Below are positions 1 to 9,162 of a stretch of 64,000 nt of DNA, piece after piece. Origin of the DNA: Craspedostauros australis (Eukaryota > Bacillariophyta > Bacillariophyceae > Mastogloiales > Achnanthaceae). Under the pieces are notes generated by a model that worked only from the letters and a program-made list of their open reading frames with translations, did not search any database and had not been told where the DNA came from. The stretch covers positions 372,001-436,000 of the forward strand of contig JAMXDE010000011.1 in the NCBI GenBank assembly GCA_026770025.1, written 5' to 3'. Position 1 is the first letter of the stretch. Every line of letters begins with the position of its first letter. The translations under genes were made by a program, and so were the position numbers.

Positions 1-1
1 C

Positions 2-163
2 GATCCGCAAGGGCCTGTCGATGATGCGATGAGGACATGCTTCAGCCAGTACGTCGAACATCACGTCGCTTGGATTCAGAAGGATGCCAAGATTGGGGCG
101 AGACAGAGTGAAAGCGAAGCCAAATGGTTGGAGAGGTTCCAATCTGCGCAAGAAAGCAGCTGA
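2..163 (+). CDS. C-terminal end of an unidentified protein (partial, cut by window edge)
   Basis: Reading from base 2 gives 53 open codons ending in TGA at 161-163. The peptide is hydrophilic and probably helical, with the order FSQYVEHHVAWIQKD, then a segment rich in E, K and Q ending in QESS. It has no start codon here, so it would be the last exon of a gene lying to the left. It converges on the thioredoxin reductase gene. I do not recognise the family. The call rests only on the open frame and its protein-like composition, so it could be chance. Confidence 0.38.
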   Translation, partial: DPQGPVDDAMRTCFSQYVEHHVAWIQKDAKIGARQSESEAKWLERFQSAQESS

Positions 164-634
164 CGAAGATCGCGCCATCCATGTACAAATGCATGCCGTC
201 ATTCGTCCTTTGCAGAATGCCGTGGCGCAAAGCTCTCGCGATAATTGTACGGAAGTGTAAGCACGCTGTGATAGTACTGCGATACGCTTGCAGTACACGC
301 TAGCTAGCTAGCTGACTAGATGTTGTTGTTATTGTTGCAACTCAGTATTCTAATAATAATAATGATGATGGTGTATGTGCCAATCTATGATTGCCGGTTG
401 AACGCAGTGATGTTGGAACGCATTGGTCAGACAACGATGAGCCATACCCGTATGCACGGATATGATGGTATCATTGATCGTCATTCATGCGGCCCACTGC
501 ATTTGAGTTGAGATTACTGTTCATGCTGCCAGGTTCGTGTTCGTTGACGACAGCAGGTTGGAATATCTCGATTTCTTACAAGCGTGCTGAAAAACCATGA
601 TGGTGATGATCGATGGTGTTTGATTTCAGCAAAA
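164..634. other. Intergenic/3' UTR region between convergent genes
   Basis: No convincing gene. On the minus strand this is the expected 3' UTR of the selenocysteine-type thioredoxin reductase, so a SECIS element should lie here or further left. I found small hairpins, including a 9-bp stem around 436-457 with a GCAT loop and a 7-bp GTACTGC/GCAGTAC stem around 270-296. None has the canonical AUGA...AA...GA arrangement. A (TAGC)n run lies at about 298-312 and an (ATA/ATG)n run at about 351-371. Confidence 0.4.
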
Positions 635-671
635 GCCCTTCAAGAACGGACGGTGCGCGTTCTCGAAGGGC
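635..671 (-). promoter_or_regulatory. 14-bp hairpin just after the UGA(Sec) and stop codons of the thioredoxin reductase
   Basis: On the minus strand GCCCTTCGAGAACG (671-658) pairs with CGTTCTTGAAGGGC (648-635) around a 9-nt loop. There are 13 Watson-Crick pairs and one G-U pair. The stem starts seven bases downstream of the in-frame UGA. A stem-loop at about this distance is known from selenocysteine redefinition elements, such as that of selenoprotein N, where it helps UGA recoding. The placement is seen in the sequence; the function is inferred. It lies in the 3' UTR because UAG precedes it. Confidence 0.55.
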
Positions 672-2600
672 CTAGCCTCAGCATCCGCCGGCAGCGGCAT
701 CTTCACCGCTGCTCTTCGTGACGCTGAGAGTGACAATCTCCTCTGACGACGTCGGATGGATTCCGACTGTTCCGATGAGGTCCTGGAACTTCAATCCCTT
801 CTTCATCGACACGCCGTATCCCTGCATGACTTCACCAGCGTTTGGTCCGAGGTAGTGGATGCCAAGCACGGAGTCATCAGTCTTGTCAACGATGACCTTG
901 GCGAAGGCGTTGTGGTCGGCTCTGCCGAGAGACAGGGACCACTCGAGCGGCAAGAATTCGCGGTGGTACACCTCGATATCCTTGTCACCGCGCTCGGCGA
1001 TGGCGTCATCCTCGGAAAGTCCAACGCAGGCGTACTCGATTGGGGTGAACACGGTCGTGCAGATGTTGACGTAGTCCATGGCCTCGTTGCTGGCTCCGAA
1101 CAATCGGCGCATCAGCAGCACGCCGGCCTGAATGGCAACCGGTGTCAGCTCCGGACATCCCTCCATGACATCGCCGCAAGCGTAGATGTTGGGGGATGAG
1201 CTCTGCTCATGCTTGGCGATGATCTTGCCGTTCTTTGGATTCGTCTTCACTCCCAGACCGTCAAGCTTCAGCTTCTGCGTGTCGGCGGAACGACCGATGG
1301 CTCCCAGGACGGTATCGTATTCATCGCTGGTGCCATCTGAGAATGTCACCTTGATGCGGTCTCCGTCGACCTTCTCGAGCTTGGATGGCGTGACGCCCTT
1401 GCGGAACTTGACTCCATGGCCCTCCATGTTGGCACCGATCTTGTCCGCGCATTCTCTGTCGAAACCGCGGAGGAGGATGCTTCGCACGGCGACCGTGACG
1501 TCGCGTCCCATTCCGGCGAGGAAGCCAGCGCATTCCAGACTGATGTAGGATGCACCAACGCACAGCGTCTTGCCAGGATCCTTGTCGTGGAAGAAGATGT
1601 CATCGGAGGAGACAGCGAGCTCGCCTCCCTCGCAGTCCAGCGGTGTCGGGCGGCCTCCCACCGCAACCAGGAAGCGGGACGCCGTGAGTGTTCCTTCGCG
1701 TCCCTTCTTGTCAATGGTCTCGACCGTGTGCTCATCCTTGAAGGCGGCGAGCTTGTTCATGTAGCTGACCTCCTTCTCCCGCAGCGCGATGCGGTACTTG
1801 AAGTTCAAGCTGCGGATGTAGTTCTGGATATTCTGCTTCACCGTGTCCCAGTCGGTGTTGGTTTCTGGTGCCTTGATCTCGCCGTCGCCATTACTTGTGG
1901 AGACCTCGTTGATGCGGATGCCGAATGCCGCCGCATCTTCGTGGATGGACTCGCGAATCTGGGCACCGATGTGGAACAACTTCTTCGGGATGCAACCGAC
2001 GTTGACGCATGTGCCTCCCAAACCCCAGGTGGTGCCCTTTGGAGATGGCTTGACGAAATCCAGGAGGGCAACCTTCGCCCCGAGCGACGACGCTTCCTTG
2101 GCCGCAGCCATGCCCGCACTGCCGCCTCCGATGACGCAAAGATCGTACTCGTACCCGTGGTCGGCCTTGTGGCCGTCATCAATCATGATCGCACCTGGCT
2201 TCATCAAGTCCGCTGGGGTCAGGAATTTCTTGCACCACGCCATCGTGTCATCGTGTCCGCCGAGGTATCGTTCGATGTCAGAAGGGTCGGGATCGCCTTC
2301 CTTGGTGCTCTTGGAGAACCAAATGAAAGGAGACGAAGAGTGCTCTCTGGCCGCCGACTCGGAGAAGTTCTCGCGGAAGCCATCATCGACCAACCATCCT
2401 CTGTAGCTGTTGCGGTCTTCGAAGACGTGCTCGATGACCTTGAGACGATTGGGGAAGAGCAGCGAGAGCGATCCCAGCACTCCGGAGATTCTGCGGTAGA
2501 AACCACCTGCGAAAGCAGCATTGCATGGCACGATTACGACGCGCAGCAAAGTCGGAAGTTTGAAGTTTTTTGGCAGTGTAAGCGATCTTTCCAACCACAT
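672..2600 (-). CDS. Selenocysteine-containing thioredoxin reductase (high-Mr type) with N-terminal thioredoxin-fold-like domain
   Basis: FAD/NADPH flavoenzyme that reduces thioredoxin. About residues 150-642 form a pyridine-nucleotide disulfide oxidoreductase: a dinucleotide motif (VIGGGSAGMAAA), the redox pair in GGTCVNVGCIPKK (C198 and C203), a second nucleotide-binding region, FAD contacts (YACGDV) and the C-terminal GIHPTSSEE histidine motif. The apparent stop at 678-680 is TGA. Reading it as selenocysteine gives the C-terminus G-C-U-G followed by TAG at 672-674, exactly the catalytic tail of animal and algal large thioredoxin reductases. The product is then 642 residues. Residues 1-150 resemble a degenerate thioredoxin/glutaredoxin fold without a CxxC (RGWL...SSPFIWF...YLGGHDD), which recalls the Grx-TrxR fusions of thioredoxin-glutathione reductases. 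ATG 2600 is the first in-frame start; an intron near the 5' end cannot be excluded. Without Sec decoding the protein would stop at GGC and lack the selenol. Confidence 0.9.
678..680 (-). other. In-frame UGA read as selenocysteine
   Basis: The minus strand reads GGA TGC TGA GGC TAG, giving Gly-Cys-Sec-Gly-stop. The GCUG tetrapeptide is the established C-terminal active site of large thioredoxin reductases. Finding it precisely at the end of this enzyme, with a second stop one codon later, is strong evidence for recoding. Confidence 0.85.
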
Positions 2601-3371
2601 CGCAATTCAAATAGCAGCAGGCACCGTTTAGCACAGCACGGTACTACACAGCACGGCACTACACAGCACGAAGCTTCGTATCGGGGAATGAGCACAGCAG
2701 ATCGCACACAAACACCATCAGCGACACGCGTTGGTCATCGCACGCACAACCGAGCAAGCACCCACGCAAATGCACCACAACAACAGTTCATCATGTCCGC
2801 CGCTGAAGTCAAGACAACGCCAACATTGTCTGCCTGAATGCCTCATCGACTGATCCATCGATCGATCGATCGATCGAACACATGAACTTACATGCGGTCC
2901 AACCCGCGACGTGCAAGACCTTTTGCTTGCTCATGGTTTCGGATGGTTGTTTGGAGGTTTCCCCTCTTTCACTTTTTATGACACCGAAGGCAGGTCTGGC
3001 GATGGATTTCCGTGGGTGCGAATTTCACTCCAGTTCTGGTACTGGCTTTGCGGCCGATTTGTTGTGTGTTTGTGTTTCTGCGTGTCGCCAAAATCGCTCT
3101 GGTTTCCCTCCAGTTCGCTGATACCATTCGCATGGTACTGGATATGACACACAAGTGTTCGATTGGCGCCATTTTTGTTCTCGCTGTTTGCCTCGCAGCA
3201 GGCTACTATAGAGCATGTTTAATCTAGATGGAGAAAGGGTTGTACTAACATGTACCGCTACTGGTAGACCGGAGATGACGCTTCTTTGACTGCATACTCG
3301 CACCAAACAACGAATGCATTGCGTCCACCATCTGTGACCACACCCTTCGTAATCTTTAGTCCGTGATGGCT
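2601..3371. other. Intergenic: thioredoxin reductase promoter side and helicase 3' side
   Basis: No gene is supported. It holds a short tandem repeat with unit about TACTACACAGCACGG (about 2632-2672) just upstream of the reductase start, and an (ATCG)n microsatellite at 2857-2876. The open frames in this stretch have no recognisable product. Confidence 0.5.
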
Positions 3372-5423
3372 CTAATTCCACAACTGACTGTCTTCGATGT
3401 TGCCCTTGATGGAGTGGATGTCGCCCTTCTTGCCGCGGCCAACCTTGTCGCGCCGTCTCCTTCCCTTACGGAAATCCATCTCTGCTTCTTCCTCTTCTTC
3501 CGTCATCATCTCCTGAAATCCGCTGACACTATCGAGCTTGCTGCCCATGACTTGCCGTGCGATTGGTAGCTGCCAACCGTAGGCGAAGACGGTGCTGGCA
3601 CCTCCGCGTCCTGCGCGCGCCGTACGGCCCACACGTCGCACGTATTCGGCAGGGTCCTTGGGAAAGTCGAAGATGACGACGTGGTCTACGGGCGAAGCAT
3701 CAAAGTCCACACCGCGCGCTGCGCGGTCGGTGCAGATGAGGACAGAGTCCATATTCTCGTCATTCTTCTGCCCGCGGCAGAATCTGGCCAGGTTGGCATT
3801 GCGGCTCTCGGGCGTCATGGCGTTGTGGTAGGCGCCGACATCGTAGACGCGGCCCTTGCGGTCCTTGCGATTGAGCAGGTTCTCCACCTGACGGCAGGAC
3901 TCGACGGTGTTGCAGAAAACGATCGTGCGGCGGCAACGGTTCTGTCGCAAGGCCTTGAGCAGCTGCTGCGCCTTGATATCGAAACACATCTCGGGATTTC
4001 GGTTGAGCTGCGCCGGGACGGAGACATCGACGAGGCGTTCCTTCACGGTGGGCGCGACCCTATGGAGGCCCGGTCCTCGCACTTCTTGCACACCTGGGAA
4101 CTCGGCCTTAACAGTCTCCACGATCTTATCCGGCAGCGTTGCTGTGACGAAGACGAATTGCGTTTGCTCAATATCTGCGTTGGCACCGACGGTGCGGAGC
4201 TGCTGGCCGAAGGTCTCATCCACCAGAAGGATGTCCACCTCGTCGAGTACGATGCTTTGCAGCTGCGAGAGGTCGAGACCGGAATTGCGCGTGCGCAGGA
4301 TCGTGGAGATGCGCCCTGGTGTGGAGATCATGAGATCCATGGGCGTGCGCTGGATCATGCGGATCTGATCGCGGATGGAAGTGGAGAACTTGCCCGTGGC
4401 CGTGACCACCATGGTCTTGATGGGCGCGAACTCGGACACCCTATCGCAGACGAGACGGATCTGGTCCGCCAACTCCGCTGTGGGTGCGAGCACCAAGGCC
4501 TTGGGCGTACCGTAGGCTCCCTTCTTGCCGTTCTTCGACTGCAACGCCTTCTGCAGCATGGGCACCAGGTAGGCGAGGGTCTTGCCGCTGCCCGTTTGAT
4601 CAGCGATGATGGTGTGTTTCCCGTTGACGATCTGTGGCCATGCCAAGGATTGGATTCGCGATGGGCGGGTGATGCCAGCGCCTCTGCAAATGAGCTGGAA
4701 TATCTCGTCAGATGACTTGCTGGAGAACGATGGATCATCGAGGGTCTTCTTGCTGAAGAAGTGGGCGTTTGTCGTGGAGATTTCGGTTGGCGTGATATCA
4801 TCATCATGTACGTGATCATCGTTGTTTCTGTCGTATCGCTGCCGAGTTCCTTGCCTGGTGTTCGAATTCGAGTTGGAGCGAGCTTGCGATTGCGATTGAT
4901 ACTGCTGCCTTTGAACCCATCCTTGTCCTTGTCCTTGTCCTTGTCCTTGTCCCTGCCCTTGCTGCTGGCGTTGCGGTTGTCTATCATTCCTATTCCTGCC
5001 ACCACTATTGTAAGTGTTGCCATCACTGCCGTATCCACCACCCCGACTATCACGCTGCCGTCTTCGATCATTCGGAGCGTTGTTTGCGTTCCTATTTCTT
5101 GATCGAGTTGGTGGTGAGGATGATGGCCGGTTCCTTGTGATTGATGTTTGCTGCTTGTTCTGGTCACCGTACCAATCACTGTCATCGTCGTCGAAGCTGC
5201 GATTGTACTTGAGGTCATCATCATTATCGTCATCGAAATCCGACAGAGGATCGTAGCTGTTGCAGATGGATGTCTTGGAAGGTGCCTTCTGATTCGATGA
5301 GGTTCGTCCGTCCACGTCGCATGGTTGCAGCAACCTGCGATGACCTACGATCGGTTGGAAGGCCGCGCATGTCGAAGCCAGAAGGCTGATTGCAAGAATT
5401 CTTGTCGCCATCCTGTTCCTCAT
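3372..5423 (-). CDS. Plastid-targeted DEAD-box-type RNA helicase
   Basis: ATP-dependent RNA unwinding or remodelling, predicted in the plastid. From ATG 5423 the protein is 683 residues. Residues 5-20 ([20 protein letters not shown]) form a signal peptide ending in an A|F site typical of diatom plastid bipartite presequences. A low-complexity region of about 200 residues rich in D, R, N, Q and S with a (GQ)n run follows. Helicase motifs come in order: Q-type [11 protein letters not shown], motif [10 protein letters not shown] (about 275), [13 protein letters not shown], motif II DEVD (about 394, not DEAD), [16 protein letters not shown], and motif [13 protein letters not shown] (about 598). 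Two positions are unusual: DEVD in motif II, and R where motif VI usually has H. The frame stays open upstream to 6011, but that part is low-complexity and the signal peptide marks the start. ATG 5411 is the alternative. The promoter is shared with the divergent TFIIB-like gene. Confidence 0.88.
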   Translation of the reverse strand: MRNRMATRILAISLLASTCAAFQPIVGHRRLLQPCDVDGRTSSNQKAPSKTSICNSYDPLSDFDDDNDDDLKYNRSFDDDDSDWYGDQNKQQTSITRNRPSSSPPTRSRNRNANNAPNDRRRQRDSRGGGYGSDGNTYNSGGRNRNDRQPQRQQQGQGQGQGQGQGQGWVQRQQYQSQSQARSNSNSNTRQGTRQRYDRNNDDHVHDDDITPTEISTTNAHFFSKKTLDDPSFSSKSSDEIFQLICRGAGITRPSRIQSLAWPQIVNGKHTIIADQTGSGKTLAYLVPMLQKALQSKNGKKGAYGTPKALVLAPTAELADQIRLVCDRVSEFAPIKTMVVTATGKFSTSIRDQIRMIQRTPMDLMISTPGRISTILRTRNSGLDLSQLQSIVLDEVDILLVDETFGQQLRTVGANADIEQTQFVFVTATLPDKIVETVKAEFPGVQEVRGPGLHRVAPTVKERLVDVSVPAQLNRNPEMCFDIKAQQLLKALRQNRCRRTIVFCNTVESCRQVENLLNRKDRKGRVYDVGAYHNAMTPESRNANLARFCRGQKNDENMDSVLICTDRAARGVDFDASPVDHVVIFDFPKDPAEYVRRVGRTARAGRGGASTVFAYGWQLPIARQVMGSKLDSVSGFQEMMTEEEEEAEMDFRKGRRRRDKVGRGKKGDIHSIKGNIEDSQLWN
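4921..4950. repeat. Six-base tandem repeat (CCTTGT)5 inside the helicase gene
   Basis: Five perfect CCTTGT units, followed by a CCCTGC variant, encode the (Gly-Gln)n run of the helicase linker on the minus strand. The repeat is in frame and likely variable in length. Confidence 0.85.
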
Positions 5424-6480
5424 CCTTGGTACTCGTCGGTACTGTGCTTGAACTCGCTTTCGAGAGTGCTGGTATGGAGCAAGTGGTTGTGTGAACTCCA
5501 CGGCGTGTGGGCAGTGAGTGTGTACGAGCGGATTGCGGTATGATTGATTGAATGGAGTAAACGGTTGGTGGATGGCGACGAGAGTCTCTGTCCACTCTCT
5601 CCACTCTGATGTGTTGATGTGTTGATGCGTCAATTTGTCAGTGCGTTGATGCCGCCTCACAATTTTCAATTTGTTCTTTTTGGCTTTTGGTTGGTGTTGG
5701 TGAAGTTGTTGGTTGTGTTGATGTCGTCCACGTTTGTATCTGACGGGCGCACCACAGACAGCGCGGTTAACAACGAGTGAAAAACAAAGAGAACGAGGAA
5801 AACCTTTCTGCCAACAAACAACATCGGATGCGACGTGCGACGATGAGAGGGAAGAAAACTTGTCTCGGAACACTACCAAACCACACAAGAGGACATCCGC
5901 CAAACACAAAACAACCAAAGAAGCAACATGAACAGACAGGTCTCGAGCAAATACAACTCCTCTCGGAAGCATCGACAGCCACCAACTCTTGTTGCAACTT
6001 CCACGTCCCACCCAGCTTCATTCTTGCCGTGACCCTTCTTGTCTCTCCACAAGCTGGGATAACCCATCACATCATATCATATCACATCACATCTCACAGG
6101 TAACATCGACATCCCAATACTCGGTCTCTCTCGAGCGGAATAAGATCAACATCAACAATCGCTCTCTGCGGTCAGCTCTTCCTGATACAACTTTTACTTC
6201 ACTCACAACAATCAATCATCAATCAGCATCCGTGAAGCACCTATCGACCCAACAATCATAACAACACGTGCAATTATCAAGACAAGTATTATTCGACCTA
6301 CTCCAGCATACTCGTACTGGAGTGGCGCAAACGCAGACACTGCACAGCATCTCGCCTTGCATGTGCGGGACAGGCTCTTCGGCAACGAGACCAACGCAAC
6401 GCCTGCCTCACCAGCAACAGCGGCAACGGCAACCACAGCAACGGCAACACACAAACAACTGCATCCAAAACCAAGAAGCC
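5424..6480. other. Divergent intergenic region (helicase / TFIIB-like gene)
   Basis: Both genes start outward from here. It contains 5' UTR and promoter sequence and a short ATCAC/ATCAT-rich run (about 6064-6100). The frames that stay open across it are rich in H, Q, T and R and lack protein-like composition. No separate gene is seen. Confidence 0.5.
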
Positions 6481-8490
6481 ATGGCAACCCCCCGAGTCGC
6501 CTCCCCCGTGTATTCACCGTTCCTGAATGCTCCCAACGACCCGCCCGTCGTCTTTCAAGCCATCCAATCCACGGCCTACAATCATCAGATGGAAGAGGAA
6601 GAGGAGCGCTGCCGCGCATGTTCTTCCACCGCTCTGATCGTCGACTGGAGGCAAGGCGACCGCGTTTGTACCAACTGCGGGGTCGTGGCCGACGAACGAT
6701 TGCGAGATGATCGCGCCGAGTGGAAGGACTTTAACGAGGTTGAGGACATGGTCAAGGGCAAGCAGAATGGGGCCAGATGCGGCATGGTTCCCGTCGACGA
6801 AACCAAGTACCTCGGCGGCCTACAACCCACCATGATTTCCAATCAGGCCTACGGTCCGTCCACCTCGGGTGGATACGACGCTGCCACCATCCGCAACCGA
6901 TTGGTATCGACGAACCGCAAGCTCGATCACATGATGGAGCAGGTTCACGCCAAGTCGCTCAGCGATGCCAACCTCATCGAACGGTTGAAGAGAAAGCGAG
7001 CTGCCAAGTTGGAGCGGCAGAACGAGGTGGCTGCCAAGAGGGCCAGGCGGCCAGAATTCGACAAGCTCCTTCTGCAGGAAGAAAAGAGTGCGCAACGCGC
7101 TCCGATCGTGATGCTGCACGGCGACAAATGGTCGTTGGCACGCGCCATCAAGCTCTACGGGGAAAGTCACGACCACGTGGAACACGCCAGCGAGGAAAAC
7201 GGCGACAGCAACCACATGGGAGACAGGGAGCAGATGCTTGCCAGCATGGACAAGAACCTCAAGAAGGCATCGCAGGATCTGTATATCGCATACTCCATGA
7301 TCACCAACGGCGCAAGACAGCTGAACCTTCCGGCTCGGGTCATCAACGAGACGACCGGCCGGTTGGTGCGCTTCGTCACACGCAAGGACGGCTTCTCCGT
7401 ACCGGGAATTTCCAGCCGCCTCAGCAAATCGCAAGGTGCCACCGACCCGACCATTCGCAAACGGGCCACGGAGACGCTGAGGATGTGCAATCAACGCCGG
7501 CAGATCGCCGCGCTGTGTGGTACGCTCCTATTCCTCACGGCACGAAGCATGGGTTGGGCCAGATCCTTCAAGGATATTGTTGCCAACTTCCAACCGATCT
7601 ACGATGATGACAACAGTACCAACAGCAACAACAACAACGCGGCCGGCACACCATCCATACCACTGCCACCTCAAATCCTATCGCTCAAACTCAAGCACTG
7701 CAACAAGGCCATCACCGAGATCAGATCCGTCTTCCCAGAGTACACGCGCAACACGCAGCCGCTTTCGTCCGATACGACCGGTCAGGGAGATGCCAGCGGT
7801 CCCAATGAAATCGACACTCTCGCCAACCTCGCCTCTCACGCGGCGCAAAAGCTGCAGCTGTCGCCCGTCGCAGAAGCCACGATACAGACGCTGCTGGCGC
7901 ATTGCCGCAAGGAGCAGATAGAAACGGGCAAGCACAGCGGGACCAACCTTCCTGTCCTGTGCGCGTCAGTGACGTACTTTGTCGCGACCGCCGGGGCCGT
8001 TATGCAACGATTGGCACGGCAGAGCGAAAAGGGCGGTGCATCCAGCAGCAAGTCTGCATCGTCCACATCGCCGCAGCACGCATCAAACGACGACAACGAC
8101 AGCGACGACTCCACGGACAACGAATCCAGCAACGACGAAGAGATTCCTTTCGATGTCTTCACTTGTCCAGCGATCCTGGAAACGTCGTCGGACACAATGG
8201 AGTACGAACTGAAACGCATGTGGGATACGTGGATGCAGCAGATGCCTTGGTCACGCACGCCCGCCGAGATTGAGCAGTCCTGCGGGGCCACGCGCACTTC
8301 GTTCCTAGAGGTCTACAAGTCCCAACTGTATCCTCGACGGGCCACGCTGTTGCAGGTGCTGCGAGATGCCGTCAGCAACGATCAAACGAACACAGACAGC
8401 AAGCATTCCGACACCAACTTCCTCACCAACAGTGCCATGGCCAAGATCCTTCTCAATAGGATGGACTTTGCCGGGCCGCTGAAGTGGTAG
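6481..8490 (+). CDS. TFIIB/Brf-family general transcription factor
   Basis: Bridges TBP-promoter complexes and an RNA polymerase in the nucleus. From ATG 6481 the protein is 669 residues. A TFIIB zinc ribbon lies at residues 44-66 (CRAC...CTNC, two CxxC pairs) and is followed by GVVADERLRDDRAEWKDF, the conserved B-reader-like stretch. A first cyclin fold lies at about 265-375 (LYIAYSMITNGARQLNLP; ALCGTLLFLTARSMGWARSF). A second, more degenerate one follows at about 445-510 (LASHAAQKLQLSPVAEAT). An acidic S/D/N linker (about 520-555) precedes a C-terminal helical extension. It is about twice the length of canonical TFIIB, so Brf-like or lineage-specific identity is possible. The frame is open back to ATG 6268, but that segment is Q/R-rich and UTR-like. 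Confidence 0.82.
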   Translation: MATPRVASPVYSPFLNAPNDPPVVFQAIQSTAYNHQMEEEEERCRACSSTALIVDWRQGDRVCTNCGVVADERLRDDRAEWKDFNEVEDMVKGKQNGARCGMVPVDETKYLGGLQPTMISNQAYGPSTSGGYDAATIRNRLVSTNRKLDHMMEQVHAKSLSDANLIERLKRKRAAKLERQNEVAAKRARRPEFDKLLLQEEKSAQRAPIVMLHGDKWSLARAIKLYGESHDHVEHASEENGDSNHMGDREQMLASMDKNLKKASQDLYIAYSMITNGARQLNLPARVINETTGRLVRFVTRKDGFSVPGISSRLSKSQGATDPTIRKRATETLRMCNQRRQIAALCGTLLFLTARSMGWARSFKDIVANFQPIYDDDNSTNSNNNNAAGTPSIPLPPQILSLKLKHCNKAITEIRSVFPEYTRNTQPLSSDTTGQGDASGPNEIDTLANLASHAAQKLQLSPVAEATIQTLLAHCRKEQIETGKHSGTNLPVLCASVTYFVATAGAVMQRLARQSEKGGASSSKSASSTSPQHASNDDNDSDDSTDNESSNDEEIPFDVFTCPAILETSSDTMEYELKRMWDTWMQQMPWSRTPAEIEQSCGATRTSFLEVYKSQLYPRRATLLQVLRDAVSNDQTNTDSKHSDTNFLTNSAMAKILLNRMDFAGPLKW

Positions 8491-9162
8491 GCGACGGAGT
8501 TTTGTGGACATTTGTTGTTAAAAAATCAGCAAGTGAACGGTGCAGTCCAGTTGTGTGCAACAACGCTGTAAATGCTTGCTGTTGCATGATGTTGTACGAT
8601 AGCATAATACTTTGGAGAGATTTCTTTGCCTCTGAATAGTCTTAGAGGTCGCTCGTGGACTCATACGTACGCAGTTACGTCAAGTTTCCTCTGGTGGTCG
8701 TACATAATACTGTTGCGACATCAACAACGTTTGGGAGCAACTACACTCATGAACGTAGTATCTAGTTTGACTATGTGGACTCAATGGAATATCTCAACGG
8801 CTAAATAACTGCGATTGAGTCGGATCGTGTTTGGCAATGGGATCAACATTGGCAACACGAAACAACACGAAGAGGAGAACAAGAACGAGGCAGGAGGAAA
8901 CAAGCCTTCTCCTACCACCTCCACGATGAATTCTGCCACCAGGAAAGGATCCCTGCAAACCATCGTCGCATGTCATAGATTGTGTAGTGGATCGCGCGTG
9001 CACCAGACTCGCACGTGTAATAGCACCAACACCAACACCAACACTCGAATTGCAGCTCCATTCTGCATCATACCTGCATTACGCCTGCTGCATACGGACA
9101 AGGACCAGCGTGAAGCATCCAAGAAGCAGCAACAAGCAGCAAGAACACAGAGAGTCGAGAAG
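8491..9162. other. Intergenic between TFIIB-like gene and VPS16
   Basis: About 670 bp of 3' UTR and promoter sequence. The VPS16 frame extends upstream to 8815, but the extra segment is rich in N, T, Q and K (for example an ACCAAC repeat at about 9024-9042) and looks untranslated. No other gene is seen. Confidence 0.5.

Noticed and set aside
162..207. Possible SECIS on the minus strand (AUGA ... CGAU with GACGA/UCGUC outer pairing)
   Set aside because: The quartet-like bases are there, but helix II is poorly paired and the apical loop lacks the AA; it also overlaps a probable coding end. Too weak to call.
572..631. Hairpin GCUGAAA...UUUCAGC in the thioredoxin reductase 3' UTR as SECIS
   Set aside because: The 3' arm has no GA to complete the non-Watson-Crick quartet.
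1416..2837. 473-codon plus-strand frame antisense to thioredoxin reductase
   Set aside because: Shadow of the real gene; rich in R, E, A and V with no motif, and it runs into repeat DNA.
5424..6011. Longer N-terminus for the DEAD-box-type helicase
   Set aside because: It would place the plastid signal peptide 200 residues inside the protein.
6268..6480. Longer N-terminus for the TFIIB-like protein
   Set aside because: Open but Q/R/T-rich without protein-like pattern; ATG 6481 starts the conserved part. It cannot be fully excluded.
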